Assembly (NCBI GenBank): GCA_902598655.1
Contig: CACKCQ010000007.1
Coordinates: 1-64,000, forward strand
Length of the DNA stretch: 64,000 nucleotides
Reading direction: 5' to 3'
Source of the DNA: an uncultured Pelagibacteraceae bacterium
GTDB taxonomy: Bacteria; Pseudomonadota; Alphaproteobacteria; Pelagibacterales; Pelagibacteraceae
A program made the translations under genes and the position numbers. Within the stretch, counting starts at the first letter, position 1. Every line of letters starts with the position of its first letter. Shown here piece by piece: positions 9,348-18,948 of the stretch. Under the pieces are notes generated by a model. That model was given only the letters and a program-made list of their open reading frames with translations. It was not told the DNA's origin and ran no database searches.

Positions 9348-10727
9348 TTAAGATGCCGCTTTTATTGCAGATTTAGAATACAAACTATTCTTTTTTATCT
9401 CATCTGAAATTAAAAATGCTAATTCTATAGCTTGATCAGAGTTCAATCTTGGATCACAATGTGTATGATATCTACTTGATAAATCTGCATCAGATATTTT
9501 TTTTGCTCCACCTGTACACTCTGTCACATCTTGCCCTGTCATTTCAACATGAAGACCTCCTGCATAAGAACCTTCTGCTTGATGAACTGCAAATACATTT
9601 TTAACTTCACTTACAACATCATTAAAAGGTCTTGTTTTAAAACCAGTAGTTGATTTAATTGTATTGCCATGCATAGGATCACACGACCATACAACATTTA
9701 ATCCTTCTTTTTTTATTCCTCTGATTAATTTTGGTAAGAATTTTTCAACGTTTTGATGGCCAAATCTTGAGATTAAAGTTATTTTTCCTTTTTCATTTTT
9801 AGGATTTATAACCTCACATATTTTTGCAATCTCATCTGGTTTTGATGTTGGACCACACTTGATTCCAATTGGATTTTCTATTCCTTTACAAAACTCAACA
9901 TGTCCTCCATCTAATTGTCTTGTTCTATCTCCTATCCATACAAAGTGTGCTGAGGTATCATGATATTCACCCGTGGTTGAGTCTACTCTTGTCATGCTTT
10001 CTTCAAAAGGTAAGTGTAAAGCTTCATGTGAAGTCCAAAAATTTACAGTATATAATCTATTATTAAAATCAGATGTAATTCCACAAGCATCCATAAAAGC
10101 TAATGCATCTGCTATTTTATCTTCTAACTCTTTAAATTTTTTAGCTTGTGGACTTTTCTTAATATAATCTAAATTCCATAAATGAACCTTATTTAAGTCA
10201 GCAAAACCACCTTTTGAAAAAGCTCTTAACAAATTTAAAGTTGAAGCAGACTGAGAATAAGCCTTGAACATTCTTTTCGGATCAGGTCTTCTAGCTTTTT
10301 CATTAAAATCTATTGCATTTATATTATCTCCCAAATAACTTGGAAGCTCTTTATCACCTTGTTTTTCAGTTGATGCACTTCTTGGTTTTGAAAATTGTCC
10401 AGCAATTCTTCCAAGTTTTACAATTGGTAAAGATGCTGAGTAAGTCATCACTAATGCCATTTGAAGAATAACCTTAAAAGTATCTCTTATATTGTCAGGA
10501 TGAAATTCCGCAAAACTCTCTGCACAGTCACCACCTTGCAATAGAAACGCTTTTCCATCATTTACCATTGCTAACTGATCTTTTAAATGTCTTGTTTCAC
10601 CCGCAAAAACTAGTGGAGGAAAGGTTTTCAATTTACTTAAAACCATTTCCAATTCCTTTTCATCATCATATTGAGGAATATGTTTTACGGGATATTTTCT
10701 CCAGCTATTTATTTTCCAATTTTTCAT
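9348..10727 (-). CDS. Class II 3-deoxy-7-phosphoheptulonate (DAHP) synthase
   Basis: This 459-residue plant/actinobacterial-type (class II) DAHP synthase is the first enzyme of the shikimate pathway and joins phosphoenolpyruvate with erythrose 4-phosphate. Signatures are FAGETRHLKDQLA, AFLLQGGDCAESF, RIAGQFSKPRS, GIKCGPTSKPDE and VVWSCDPMHGNTI. The closing GGLHVEMTGQDVTECTGGA contributes metal and phosphate ligands. Class II enzymes are unrelated in sequence to AroF/G/H of E. coli, so I leave the symbol blank. The sequence looks complete. It sits 34 bases downstream of glmS on the same strand. Confidence 0.96.
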   Translation of the reverse strand: MKNWKINSWRKYPVKHIPQYDDEKELEMVLSKLKTFPPLVFAGETRHLKDQLAMVNDGKAFLLQGGDCAESFAEFHPDNIRDTFKVILQMALVMTYSASLPIVKLGRIAGQFSKPRSASTEKQGDKELPSYLGDNINAIDFNEKARRPDPKRMFKAYSQSASTLNLLRAFSKGGFADLNKVHLWNLDYIKKSPQAKKFKELEDKIADALAFMDACGITSDFNNRLYTVNFWTSHEALHLPFEESMTRVDSTTGEYHDTSAHFVWIGDRTRQLDGGHVEFCKGIENPIGIKCGPTSKPDEIAKICEVINPKNEKGKITLISRFGHQNVEKFLPKLIRGIKKEGLNVVWSCDPMHGNTIKSTTGFKTRPFNDVVSEVKNVFAVHQAEGSYAGGLHVEMTGQDVTECTGGAKKISDADLSSRYHTHCDPRLNSDQAIELAFLISDEIKKNSLYSKSAIKAAS

Positions 10728-10761
10728 TTCAACTCAGAATTGTTTTAACAGACTTTATTAT

Positions 10762-12582
10762 TTATTCAACAGTGACAGATTTAGCTAAGTTTCGTGGTTT
10801 ATCTATATCATATCCTTTATCTAATGCAGAGTAATAAGCTAACTTTTGCAAAGGTATAGTGGTCAAAAAAGGAATGAGTTCATCAGATATAGCATCAACT
10901 TCTATTTGTTCCCAAATATTTTCTGAATAAATTTCATCAGTACTTTTGTTTGTTATTAATAAAACTTTTGCACCTCTAGATATAACTTCTTGCATATTTG
11001 AAATAGTTTTTTTGTAATGCTCATCTCTTGGAGCAATTACTACTACTGGCATACCTTCTTCTATAAGTGCAAGGGGGCCATGTTTCATTTCACCAGCTGG
11101 ATAACCTTCAGCGTGAACATAAGCAAGTTCTTTTAGTTTTAAGGCACCTTCAAGTGCTATTGGATATGAATACCCTCTACCTAGAAACATTGATCCTTTA
11201 GAATTAGCAAAATCTTTTCCAAGAGTTTGAATTTTATTTTCAATATTCAATGTATTTTTTGCAGATTTAGATAAAGAAAGTAAATCTTTTATCTTTTTTT
11301 GATAATCCTTTTTATCAATTGATTTTTGTTGATAAGAAAGCTTAGTACATAATAAATAAAGAACTAACATTTGTCCTAAGAAAGCTTTTGTTGATGCAAC
11401 ACCGACTTCAGGACCACAATGGATGGGCAAAACTAGATCGGCGTCTCTTGCAATTGAACTTTCAACAACATTTACTACTGCACATGTTTTAACATTATTC
11501 TTTTTACACATATCTAATGCTGCAAATGTATCTGCGGTCTCTCCAGATTGAGAAACAAAAATATATAGACAATCTTTTTTAAATTTAATTTTTCGATATC
11601 TAAACTCTGAAGCTATATCAACACTAACATCTAGGCTTGTATTTTGCTCAAACCAATATTTCGCCACAAGGCATGAGTGATATGCTGTTCCACATCCAAT
11701 CAAAACTACAGATGAAATTTCACTTATTTTCCAAGGAAAATTATAAATATTTATCTCTTTATTATGTTTGTCAATGTACTCATTAACACAATTTTTTAAT
11801 GTGGTTGGCTGCTCATCTATTTCTTTAGCCATATAATATTTGTAATCTCCTTTTTCATAATTTTGATCATCTTTAGAAAGATTTAAAATTTTTTTGTTTA
11901 CTTTGGTTCCATCAGCATCAAAAAATTCGACTTGATCTTTTTTTAATATGCAAAATTCTCCATCATTTAAATATGAAATTTTATTAGTCATTGACTTTAA
12001 TGCATAAGAGTCTGAACCAAGATAGTGTTCATTTGGACCATAACCAACTGCAAGAGGAGAGCCTCTTCTAGCCCCCACTATTAAGTCTGGTTGGTCTTTA
12101 AATATTATTCCTAGCGCAAAACTACCATGTAATTTTTTTAAAACTTTTATAATTGTATTTTTAAGGTTATTTTTTTTTAAATAATCTGTTACCAAATGAA
12201 CTATTACTTCTGTGTCTGTTTGAGATTTAAACCTATAACCTTTATTTTCTAATAACTTTTTTAGAATAGTTGAATTTTCAATTATACCATTATGAACGAC
12301 AGATACATCTTCTGATGAATGAGGATGTGCATTTATTGAACTAGGTTTTCCATGAGTTGCCCACCTAACATGTCCGATACCAATAGAGCCAGATATTTTA
12401 GTTTGTATAATGTTTTTCTCTAACGCGTCTACTCTACCCTCACATTTTACCTCATTTATATTTCCATTTGAAAGAGTTGCTAAACCTGCAGAGTCATAGC
12501 CTCTATACTCAAGTTTTTTTAATGAACTTATAATTCTGGGAGTAACCTCTTTAGAACTTGTAATTCCAACTATTCCACACAT
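10762..12582 (-). CDS. glmS: Glucosamine-6-phosphate synthase (isomerising)
   Basis: This 606-residue enzyme makes glucosamine 6-phosphate from fructose 6-phosphate and glutamine, the entry to peptidoglycan and LPS amino sugars. The N terminus MCGIVGI supplies the Ntn nucleophile Cys once Met is removed; RGYDSAGL, GHVRWATHG and HPHSS complete the glutaminase domain. Two SIS domains follow (SQSGETADTFAAL, CGPEVGVASTKAF, AEGYPAGEMKHGPLALI). The C terminus DKPRNLAKSVTVE is the standard ending. No glmS ribozyme-like leader is visible; only six bases separate it from the truncated glmU upstream. Confidence 0.98.
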   Translation of the reverse strand: MCGIVGITSSKEVTPRIISSLKKLEYRGYDSAGLATLSNGNINEVKCEGRVDALEKNIIQTKISGSIGIGHVRWATHGKPSSINAHPHSSEDVSVVHNGIIENSTILKKLLENKGYRFKSQTDTEVIVHLVTDYLKKNNLKNTIIKVLKKLHGSFALGIIFKDQPDLIVGARRGSPLAVGYGPNEHYLGSDSYALKSMTNKISYLNDGEFCILKKDQVEFFDADGTKVNKKILNLSKDDQNYEKGDYKYYMAKEIDEQPTTLKNCVNEYIDKHNKEINIYNFPWKISEISSVVLIGCGTAYHSCLVAKYWFEQNTSLDVSVDIASEFRYRKIKFKKDCLYIFVSQSGETADTFAALDMCKKNNVKTCAVVNVVESSIARDADLVLPIHCGPEVGVASTKAFLGQMLVLYLLCTKLSYQQKSIDKKDYQKKIKDLLSLSKSAKNTLNIENKIQTLGKDFANSKGSMFLGRGYSYPIALEGALKLKELAYVHAEGYPAGEMKHGPLALIEEGMPVVVIAPRDEHYKKTISNMQEVISRGAKVLLITNKSTDEIYSENIWEQIEVDAISDELIPFLTTIPLQKLAYYSALDKGYDIDKPRNLAKSVTVE

Positions 12583-12588
12583 TACTTA

Positions 12589-13197
12589 TTATTTCCTTTT
12601 GTAATTTTTCTTTTCTTTTTGGTTTGATCTTGTTAATGCCAATGAGCCTTTGCTTACATTTTTAGTAATTACTGAACCTGCACCTATGACACTTTTTTCA
12701 TTCAAAGTAACTGGTGCTACCAAAGATGTATTTGAACCTACAAATACTTTATCCTTAATATTTGTTTTACTTTTTTTTCTTCCATCATAATTACAAGTTA
12801 TTGTTCCAGCTCCAATATTAACTTCCTTCCCCACTAGTGCATCTCCAATATATGATAAATGATTAACTTTAGAATTTTTATTTATTGTAGATTTTTTTAC
12901 CTCAACAAAATTTCCAATTTTTGATCCAGATTTTATTTTTGTTCCAGGTCTTAAACGTGCATATGGGCCTACACTTACATCATTATCTATTTTAACACCC
13001 TCAAGATGAGAGAAAGATAAAATTTTTACATTGTTTCCTATTTTCACTTTGTCGGCAAACACTACATAAGGTTCTATCTCTACGTTTTTTCCAATTTTAG
13101 TATCTTTAGAAAAAAAAACTGTCTCAGGCCCCCTCATTTTGACACCTTTTTTTAAAAATTTATCTCTAAGTTTATTTTGTAAATTTTGACTATTCAT
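12589..13197 (-). CDS. glmU: Stand-alone GlmU C-terminal (acetyltransferase) domain
   Basis: This protein is only 202 residues; bifunctional GlmU is about 450. It starts in the linker helix ([21 protein letters not shown]), which matches the segment after the uridylyltransferase domain in normal GlmU. It then keeps the whole left-handed beta-helix: [33 protein letters not shown], the acetyl-CoA-site [13 protein letters not shown], and [11 protein letters not shown]. It should therefore acetylate glucosamine 1-phosphate but cannot make UDP-GlcNAc. No pyrophosphorylase domain is encoded upstream; a divergent gph begins 69 bases away. The glmS-glmU-gph neighbourhood is the usual alphaproteobacterial one, so this is the true glmU locus with its N-terminal half gone. 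Confidence 0.9.
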   Translation of the reverse strand: MNSQNLQNKLRDKFLKKGVKMRGPETVFFSKDTKIGKNVEIEPYVVFADKVKIGNNVKILSFSHLEGVKIDNDVSVGPYARLRPGTKIKSGSKIGNFVEVKKSTINKNSKVNHLSYIGDALVGKEVNIGAGTITCNYDGRKKSKTNIKDKVFVGSNTSLVAPVTLNEKSVIGAGSVITKNVSKGSLALTRSNQKEKKNYKRK

Positions 13198-13266
13198 TAG
13201 ATAGTTGTATATAACTGGGTATTGATTTAATTAATTCACAATTTATTTCTTATTAATACTTTTTAA

Positions 13267-13947
13267 ATGACACAAAAATTCACAGTTCTTTTTGATTTAG
13301 ATGGTACGTTAGTAGACACAGCACCTGATCTAATGCTTGCTCATAACCATGTTATGAAGAAATTTGGATACCCCACAAAATCTCTTGATGAACTTAAAAA
13401 TACTGTTGGTCAAGGAGCTGGGGCAATGATTGGTAGATCTATATGGAGCCAGGCCAAAAAAGAATTAACTTCGATTAATGAGAAAGTTAAAAATGAAATG
13501 ACAGATGAATTTATTTCTTATTATGGAAAAAATATTTTAAATGAAAGTACTCTGATGCCTGGTGTAAAAGATTTTTTAAATTGGTGTAAAAAAGAAAATA
13601 TATCAATGGCAGTATGCACGAATAAAACAGAACATCTTGCAGTAGATCTTCTAAAAAAAATTGGGATATATGATTTCTTCGAGTATGTTGCTGGTTATAA
13701 TACTTTTGATTATTGTAAACCTGATCCGAGGCATATAACAACAATTATAGAAATTTTAGATGGTAGTAAAAATAAATCAATTATGATTGGTGATAGTGAG
13801 TCGGATGCAAATGCCGCTAAAGCGGCAGATATTCCAATGATTTTATTAGAAGATGGATATACTGAAAAAAGTATTGATGAAATTTATCATAATCACTTAA
13901 TAAAAGACTTTGTAGGTATTGAAAAAATTGTATCCCAATATCTTTAA
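13267..13947 (+). CDS. gph: Phosphoglycolate phosphatase-like HAD hydrolase
   Basis: This 226-residue HAD-superfamily phosphatase has motif I FDLDGTLVDTAPDL (nucleophile Asp), motif II AVCTNKTEH, motif III CKPDPRHI and motif IV MIGDSESDANAAKAA. A helical cap (HNHVMKKFGYPTKSLDELKNTVGQGA) places it with Gph, which removes phosphate from 2-phosphoglycolate, a DNA-repair and photorespiration by-product. It is divergent from the truncated glmU with a 69-base intergenic region, a neighbourhood common in alphaproteobacteria. Substrate range in this family is broad, so exact specificity is inferred. Confidence 0.87.
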   Translation: MTQKFTVLFDLDGTLVDTAPDLMLAHNHVMKKFGYPTKSLDELKNTVGQGAGAMIGRSIWSQAKKELTSINEKVKNEMTDEFISYYGKNILNESTLMPGVKDFLNWCKKENISMAVCTNKTEHLAVDLLKKIGIYDFFEYVAGYNTFDYCKPDPRHITTIIEILDGSKNKSIMIGDSESDANAAKAADIPMILLEDGYTEKSIDEIYHNHLIKDFVGIEKIVSQYL

Positions 13948-14000
13948 TATTGATTAATTTATTTTAACTATTAAAACAAAATCACAAATTAGGAGTTATT

Positions 14001-15503
14001 TTGTTATTACATACAATTAAAGTATATCCATCAAAAATTTATCTTCCAAAGAAGAAACAGCTTGCTTGGAAAATAGCAGAGATAGCTAGTGATAATGCTA
14101 AATTAAATAAAAATTCAATAGAAATGGTTATTAACAGGATTATTGATAACGCTTCTGTTGCTATAGCTTCTTTAAATAGAAGACCTGTAATATCTGCAAG
14201 AGAAATGGCAAAAAAACATGTTAGAAAAAATGGAGCTAATCTTTTTGGCATAAATTCAAAACTTAAATTTGATTGTGAATGGGCTGCATGGGCAAATGGA
14301 ACTGCCGTTAGAGAATTAGATTTTCATGATACATTTCTAGCGGCTGATTACAGCCATCCTGGTGATAATATTCCTGCTCTTTTAGCAGTGGCACAACAAT
14401 TAAAAAAAAATGGAAATGATTTATTAAGAGGAATTATAACTGCTTATGAAGTTCAAGTTAATCTTGTAAAAGCTATATGTCTTCATAAACACAAAGTCGA
14501 TCATATCGCTCACTTAGGACCAAGTGTTGCTGCTGGTATTGGATCTATGTTAAAATTAAATACAGAAACTATTTATCAAGCTGTTCAACAAGCATTACAT
14601 GTGAGTGTTTCAACAAGACAATCAAGAAAAGGTGAAATTTCAAGTTGGAAAGCGTATGCTCCAGCACATGCAGGAAAATTAGCAATTGAAGCTGTTGATA
14701 GAACGATGCGAGGTGAAGGAGCTCCAAGTCCTATTTACGAAGGTGAAGATAGCGTAATAGCAAGAATATTAGATGGAAAAAATGCTAAATATTTTGTTCC
14801 TTTACCTAAAAAAAACGAAGAAAAGAAAGCCATTCTTGAAACATATACAAAAGAATATTCTGCAGAGTATCAAGCTCAAGCATTAATTGATATTGCAAAG
14901 GCTCTTAATAAAAAAATTGATAATTTAAATACAATTAAAAAAATAGATATATATACAAGCCATCATACTCATTATGTAATAGGAACTGGAGCTAACGATC
15001 CACAAAAAATGGATCCGAATGCAAGTAGAGAAACTTTAGATCACTCCATAATGTATATTTTTGCAGTAGCTATAGAAGATGCAGATTGGCATCATGTAAA
15101 GTCTTATACTAAAAAGAGAGCTAACAAAAAAAGCACAATTAAAATATGGAGATCTATTAAAACTCATGAAGATAAAAAATGGACGAAGAAATATCATGAT
15201 CCTGATCCAAAAAAGAAATCTTTTGGTGCAAGGGTTGTTGTAACATTAAATAATGGGAAAAAAGTAATTGAAGAATTAGAAAGAGCAGATGCTCATCCCT
15301 TCGGCAATAGACCTTTTGAAAGAATAGATTATATAAATAAATTTAAAATTTTAACAGAAAATATAATTTCAAAAAAAGAAAGTGATAGATTTTTAAAAGA
15401 TGTTCAAAATTTAAAAAAATTAAAAAATAATCAACTAACAAAACTAAATATTGAAGTAAGTAAAAGATATTTAAAATCGAATAATAAAAGAGGAATATTT
15501 TAG
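14001..15503 (+). CDS. prpD: 2-methylcitrate dehydratase (MmgE/PrpD family)
   Basis: This 500-residue MmgE/PrpD protein dehydrates 2-methylcitrate to 2-methyl-cis-aconitate. Characteristic segments are [56 protein letters not shown] and [14 protein letters not shown]. The start is TTG at 14001, preceded at a good distance by AGGAG at 13991. The gene overlaps prpB by one base, and prpB overlaps prpC in the same way, giving a coupled prpDBC operon for the 2-methylcitrate cycle that oxidises propionyl-CoA to pyruvate and succinate. It is clearly distinct from the second PrpD-family gene at 17524. Confidence 0.93.
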   Translation: MLLHTIKVYPSKIYLPKKKQLAWKIAEIASDNAKLNKNSIEMVINRIIDNASVAIASLNRRPVISAREMAKKHVRKNGANLFGINSKLKFDCEWAAWANGTAVRELDFHDTFLAADYSHPGDNIPALLAVAQQLKKNGNDLLRGIITAYEVQVNLVKAICLHKHKVDHIAHLGPSVAAGIGSMLKLNTETIYQAVQQALHVSVSTRQSRKGEISSWKAYAPAHAGKLAIEAVDRTMRGEGAPSPIYEGEDSVIARILDGKNAKYFVPLPKKNEEKKAILETYTKEYSAEYQAQALIDIAKALNKKIDNLNTIKKIDIYTSHHTHYVIGTGANDPQKMDPNASRETLDHSIMYIFAVAIEDADWHHVKSYTKKRANKKSTIKIWRSIKTHEDKKWTKKYHDPDPKKKSFGARVVVTLNNGKKVIEELERADAHPFGNRPFERIDYINKFKILTENIISKKESDRFLKDVQNLKKLKNNQLTKLNIEVSKRYLKSNNKRGIF

Positions 15504-16399
15504 TGCACTTTGTTGAAAAAAAACCTGAAGAGAAAAGAATTGATTTAGATAATAAACTTAAATCTAATAAAATTTTAAGAATACCTGGTGCATACAATCC
15601 ATTAACGGCAAAAGTTATTCAAGAAATTGGATATGATGGAGTTTATGTATCTGGAGGTGTTATGTCTAATGATTTGGGTTATCCAGATATAGGATTAACA
15701 ACTCTTAATGATGTCAGTAACAGATCAAAACAAATTGCACGTGTTACAAATCTTCCGACCATTGTTGATGTCGATACAGGTTTTAAATCTTGTAAAGAAA
15801 CTGTTCAAACATTTGAAAATTTTGGTATTTCAGCAATTCATTTAGAAGACCAGATAGAACAGAAAAGATGTGGTCATCTAGATAATAAAGAATTGATATC
15901 AAAAGATGATATGACAAAAAAAATTAAAGAATGTGTAAAAGCAAGATCTGACAAAAATTTTAAAATCATTGCACGATCTGATGCTAAAAGTGTAGAAGGT
16001 ATTGATAAAATGATTGATCGCTGTAAATCTTATATTGATGCGGGTGCAGAAATTGTTTTTCCAGAAGCATTAAAAGATGAGTCTGAGTTTGAAAAAGTTA
16101 GAAAATCACTAGATTGTTATCTTTTAGCTAATATGACTGAGTTTGGTAAATCGAAGTTGCTAGACTTTAAACAGTTAGAGGAGCTTGGTTACAATATTGT
16201 AATTTATCCGGTTACTACACAAAGATTAGCGATGAAAAGTGTTGAGGACGGTCTACGTGCCATTTTTGCGGATGGACATCAAAATAATATTATAGATAAG
16301 ATGCAAACTAGAAAAAGATTGTATGATTTAGTTGAGTATGAAAAATACAACTCTTTAGACGAAAAAATATATAATTTTAGTACTGAGGGACATGAATAA
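15503..16399 (+). CDS. prpB: 2-methylisocitrate lyase
   Basis: This 298-residue ICL/PEPM-superfamily lyase splits 2-methylisocitrate to pyruvate and succinate. The fold is shown by RIPGAYNPLTAKVIQEIGYDG, YVSGGVMSNDLGYPD, the metal-binding VDVDTGFKS, and the catalytic loop HLEDQIEQKRCGH, a variant of the K(R)CGH motif. IARSDAK and LLANMTEFGKS follow. Translation starts at a GTG overlapping the prpD stop (TAGTG). Length matches the family. Its position between prpD and prpC makes the methylcitrate role much more likely than a PEP mutase or other superfamily role. Confidence 0.94.
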   Translation: MHFVEKKPEEKRIDLDNKLKSNKILRIPGAYNPLTAKVIQEIGYDGVYVSGGVMSNDLGYPDIGLTTLNDVSNRSKQIARVTNLPTIVDVDTGFKSCKETVQTFENFGISAIHLEDQIEQKRCGHLDNKELISKDDMTKKIKECVKARSDKNFKIIARSDAKSVEGIDKMIDRCKSYIDAGAEIVFPEALKDESEFEKVRKSLDCYLLANMTEFGKSKLLDFKQLEELGYNIVIYPVTTQRLAMKSVEDGLRAIFADGHQNNIIDKMQTRKRLYDLVEYEKYNSLDEKIYNFSTEGHE

Positions 16400-17523
16400 T
16401 GAGTGAAGAAGTAAAGAAAGGTTTATTAGGAATTGTTGTTGATGAAACAGAAGTTTCTAAAGTTATGCCTGAGATTAACTCATTAACTTATAGGGGTTAT
16501 GCTGTACAAGATCTGTGCGAATTTTGTAGATTTGAAGAAGCTGCATATCTTATTTTAAAAGGTGATTTACCAAATAGTATTGAGCTAAGACAATTTGAAA
16601 AAATTGAGAGAGGACATAGAGATTTATCAAAAAATCTTTACGAAATAATCAAACACATGCCAAAAAAGTCTCATCCCATGGATGTTGCTAGAACAGCAGT
16701 TAGTGTAATGGGATTAGAAGATAAAGAAACTACAGATAATTCTCAGGAAGCAAATACAAGAAAAGCTCTAAGAATTTTAGCCAAAACTCCAACTGCTTTA
16801 GCAGCGTTTTATAGAATTCGAAAAGGTAAAAAGATTATTAAACCAAAAAAAGAATTAACTTTTGCAGAAAACTTTTTCTACATGTGTTTTGGAAAAGTAC
16901 CTCAAAAAGAAATTGTAAAAGCTTTTGATGTATCTTTAATTTTATACGCAGAGCACAGTTTTAATGTTTCAACTTTTACAGCTAGAACTATAACAAGTAG
17001 TTTATCTGACATTCATGGTGCTATAACAGGTGCTATAGCTAGTCTAAAAGGACCATTACATGGTGGAGCAAATGAAGAGGTCATGCATATGATGAATAAA
17101 ATTAAAAAACCTGAGAATGCTTTAAAATGGATCAATAATGCATTAAAGAAAAAAGAAGTTGTGATGGGTTTTGGTCATAGAGTCTATAAAAGTGGTGACT
17201 CTAGAGTTCCAACCATGAAAGAGTATTTCAAAAAGGTTGCTAAAATTAAAAAAGATAAAAAGTTTTTAAAGATTTACGATATTGTTGAAAGAGTAATGAT
17301 TAGTAAAAAGAATATTCATCCAAACGTAGATTACCCAACAGGACCTACTTATCATCTAATGGGTTTTGATACAGATTTCTTTACACCAATATTTGTAATT
17401 TCAAGAATTACTGGATGGTCGGCTCATATAATGGAACAACATTCATCTAATAAATTAATAAGACCATTAGCTAAATACAAAGGTAGCAAATATCGAAAAG
17501 TTATGCTTTTAAATCAAAGATAA
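16399..17523 (+). CDS. prpC: 2-methylcitrate synthase / citrate synthase family
   Basis: This 374-residue citrate synthase-fold protein has LTYRGYAVQDL near the N terminus, YAEHSFNVSTFTAR with the first active-site His, LKGPLHGGANEEVM with the second, and VMGFGHRVYKSGD; the catalytic Asp region is near the C terminus. The short length and the operon with prpD and prpB identify it as methylcitrate synthase, which condenses propionyl-CoA with oxaloacetate. Such enzymes often also make citrate. It overlaps prpB by one base and converges on the next minus-strand gene with no spacer. Confidence 0.93.
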   Translation: MSEEVKKGLLGIVVDETEVSKVMPEINSLTYRGYAVQDLCEFCRFEEAAYLILKGDLPNSIELRQFEKIERGHRDLSKNLYEIIKHMPKKSHPMDVARTAVSVMGLEDKETTDNSQEANTRKALRILAKTPTALAAFYRIRKGKKIIKPKKELTFAENFFYMCFGKVPQKEIVKAFDVSLILYAEHSFNVSTFTARTITSSLSDIHGAITGAIASLKGPLHGGANEEVMHMMNKIKKPENALKWINNALKKKEVVMGFGHRVYKSGDSRVPTMKEYFKKVAKIKKDKKFLKIYDIVERVMISKKNIHPNVDYPTGPTYHLMGFDTDFFTPIFVISRITGWSAHIMEQHSSNKLIRPLAKYKGSKYRKVMLLNQR

Positions 17524-18948
17524 CTATTTTGATAATAACTTTCCTAATATTCTAATATCCTTAACTTTTTCTAAGTTCCTTACTGTTTCAATAATTTTTT
17601 TAGATTTAGATAAAGGCCATTTAGCAAATTCTGTACAACCTAGAAACTTATCTGCAACTTCGTCGTAAGTCATTGGTATTGCTGGACTACCTTTTCCAAA
17701 ATCACCTCTCCCAGATATCTTTTTGCCATTTTTTAAATAAATATCTATTATAGTTGTCATTTTGTCGTAACCCGCGGCCTCAGCTATTTTGTTTTTATAA
17801 AAGTTCACTTTTTTAAGCATTTGTTGGACATCAGATTTATTAATTCTTTTATCTTGATATTCAGGAATGTATGCTCTTCTATCAATTAAAAGTATTGCCA
17901 TAGAATACTCCATACTAAATTTAGCTTGAAACTCATTTTTTGGTCGATGATGTATCAAAGCATTTTGCATGTTATGGTTTGTGCCAACATCAACTTTAAC
18001 CACTTGTTCTGGCTTAATGTCATACTTTTTAATTAACTCTAACATCTTTGTCATCCCAGGGTGGGTTAAAGAACCACAAGGATGTGGTTTAATAGAAATA
18101 CCTGGAGATTTAAATGTCCATGGTCTTCCAAGTTTACCTTTTAATGAGTTAATATCGTATCCACCTCCATGGGCTTGAAAGAAACCTCTTGGAGATTCTA
18201 AAATTTTATCAGTTGAAGACCAACCATATCTTACTAAATCACAAGCTATCACTCCACTCTCTGCCGCTCTACCTGCGTGCAGTGGTTTCGTCATTGTTCC
18301 AAAATTTTCTCTTAATCCAGCGCTAAGAGAGGCCGCAATCCCTAAAGATCTTAAAATTTTGTTATGATCATATTTTCTAATTTTAGCTGCAGCAGAAGCA
18401 GAAGCAAAAGTTCCACAGGTTGCTGTTGAGTGAAAACCATGTTGATAATGACGCGGAGACATGGCTTCAGATATTTTACATTCTACATCTACACCAATTA
18501 AATATGAGTTTAAAAAATCTTTTCCATTAATTTTATTTACTTCACCTTCCGCAAAAGCGCTTGGCAAGCAAGGTGCAGTAGGATGTGTTAATAACCCATA
18601 AACCCTATCTTTTGCTACAGCTAATTGCGTATCATCGTAATCGTCAGAATGTATTCCTACACCATTTGCCAAAGCTGCAAAGTGCGTTGGAACCTTCATT
18701 TTTGAACCAATAACTGTTGCCTTCCCTTTTGCTGAACTTTTTTTGATATGTGCAAATAAGTAATTACCTGTTCTTGCAACAGAGCCTGATAATGCTAAAC
18801 CAAAACCATCCAAAATATGTTTTTTTGCTAACTCAACAACTTCTTTTGGAATATTTTTAAATTTTGTTTTGTGAACAAAGTTAGCAACGTATTTTGTTAA
18901 GTCTTTTCCTCTTTTAGATTTAATATTAGGTGTAAAAGCTTTAGTCAT
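17524..18948 (-). CDS. Second MmgE/PrpD-family protein, transporter-linked
   Basis: This 474-residue MmgE/PrpD protein is only distantly related to the prpD at 14001. It shows GFGLALSGSVARTGNYL, NGVGIHSDDYDDTQLAV, TCGTFASASAAAKIR, TKPLHAGRAAESG and PHPCGSLTHPG. The family includes 2-methylcitrate dehydratase, cis-aconitate decarboxylase and related (de)hydratases and epimerases acting on polycarboxylates. It overlaps the last base of tctA and is co-directional with tctABC, so I infer it acts on the tricarboxylate-like compound that transporter imports. The exact substrate is unknown. Running beside prpDBC could mean a related branch-chain acid such as a methylcitrate isomer. Confidence 0.82.
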   Translation of the reverse strand: MTKAFTPNIKSKRGKDLTKYVANFVHKTKFKNIPKEVVELAKKHILDGFGLALSGSVARTGNYLFAHIKKSSAKGKATVIGSKMKVPTHFAALANGVGIHSDDYDDTQLAVAKDRVYGLLTHPTAPCLPSAFAEGEVNKINGKDFLNSYLIGVDVECKISEAMSPRHYQHGFHSTATCGTFASASAAAKIRKYDHNKILRSLGIAASLSAGLRENFGTMTKPLHAGRAAESGVIACDLVRYGWSSTDKILESPRGFFQAHGGGYDINSLKGKLGRPWTFKSPGISIKPHPCGSLTHPGMTKMLELIKKYDIKPEQVVKVDVGTNHNMQNALIHHRPKNEFQAKFSMEYSMAILLIDRRAYIPEYQDKRINKSDVQQMLKKVNFYKNKIAEAAGYDKMTTIIDIYLKNGKKISGRGDFGKGSPAIPMTYDEVADKFLGCTEFAKWPLSKSKKIIETVRNLEKVKDIRILGKLLSK

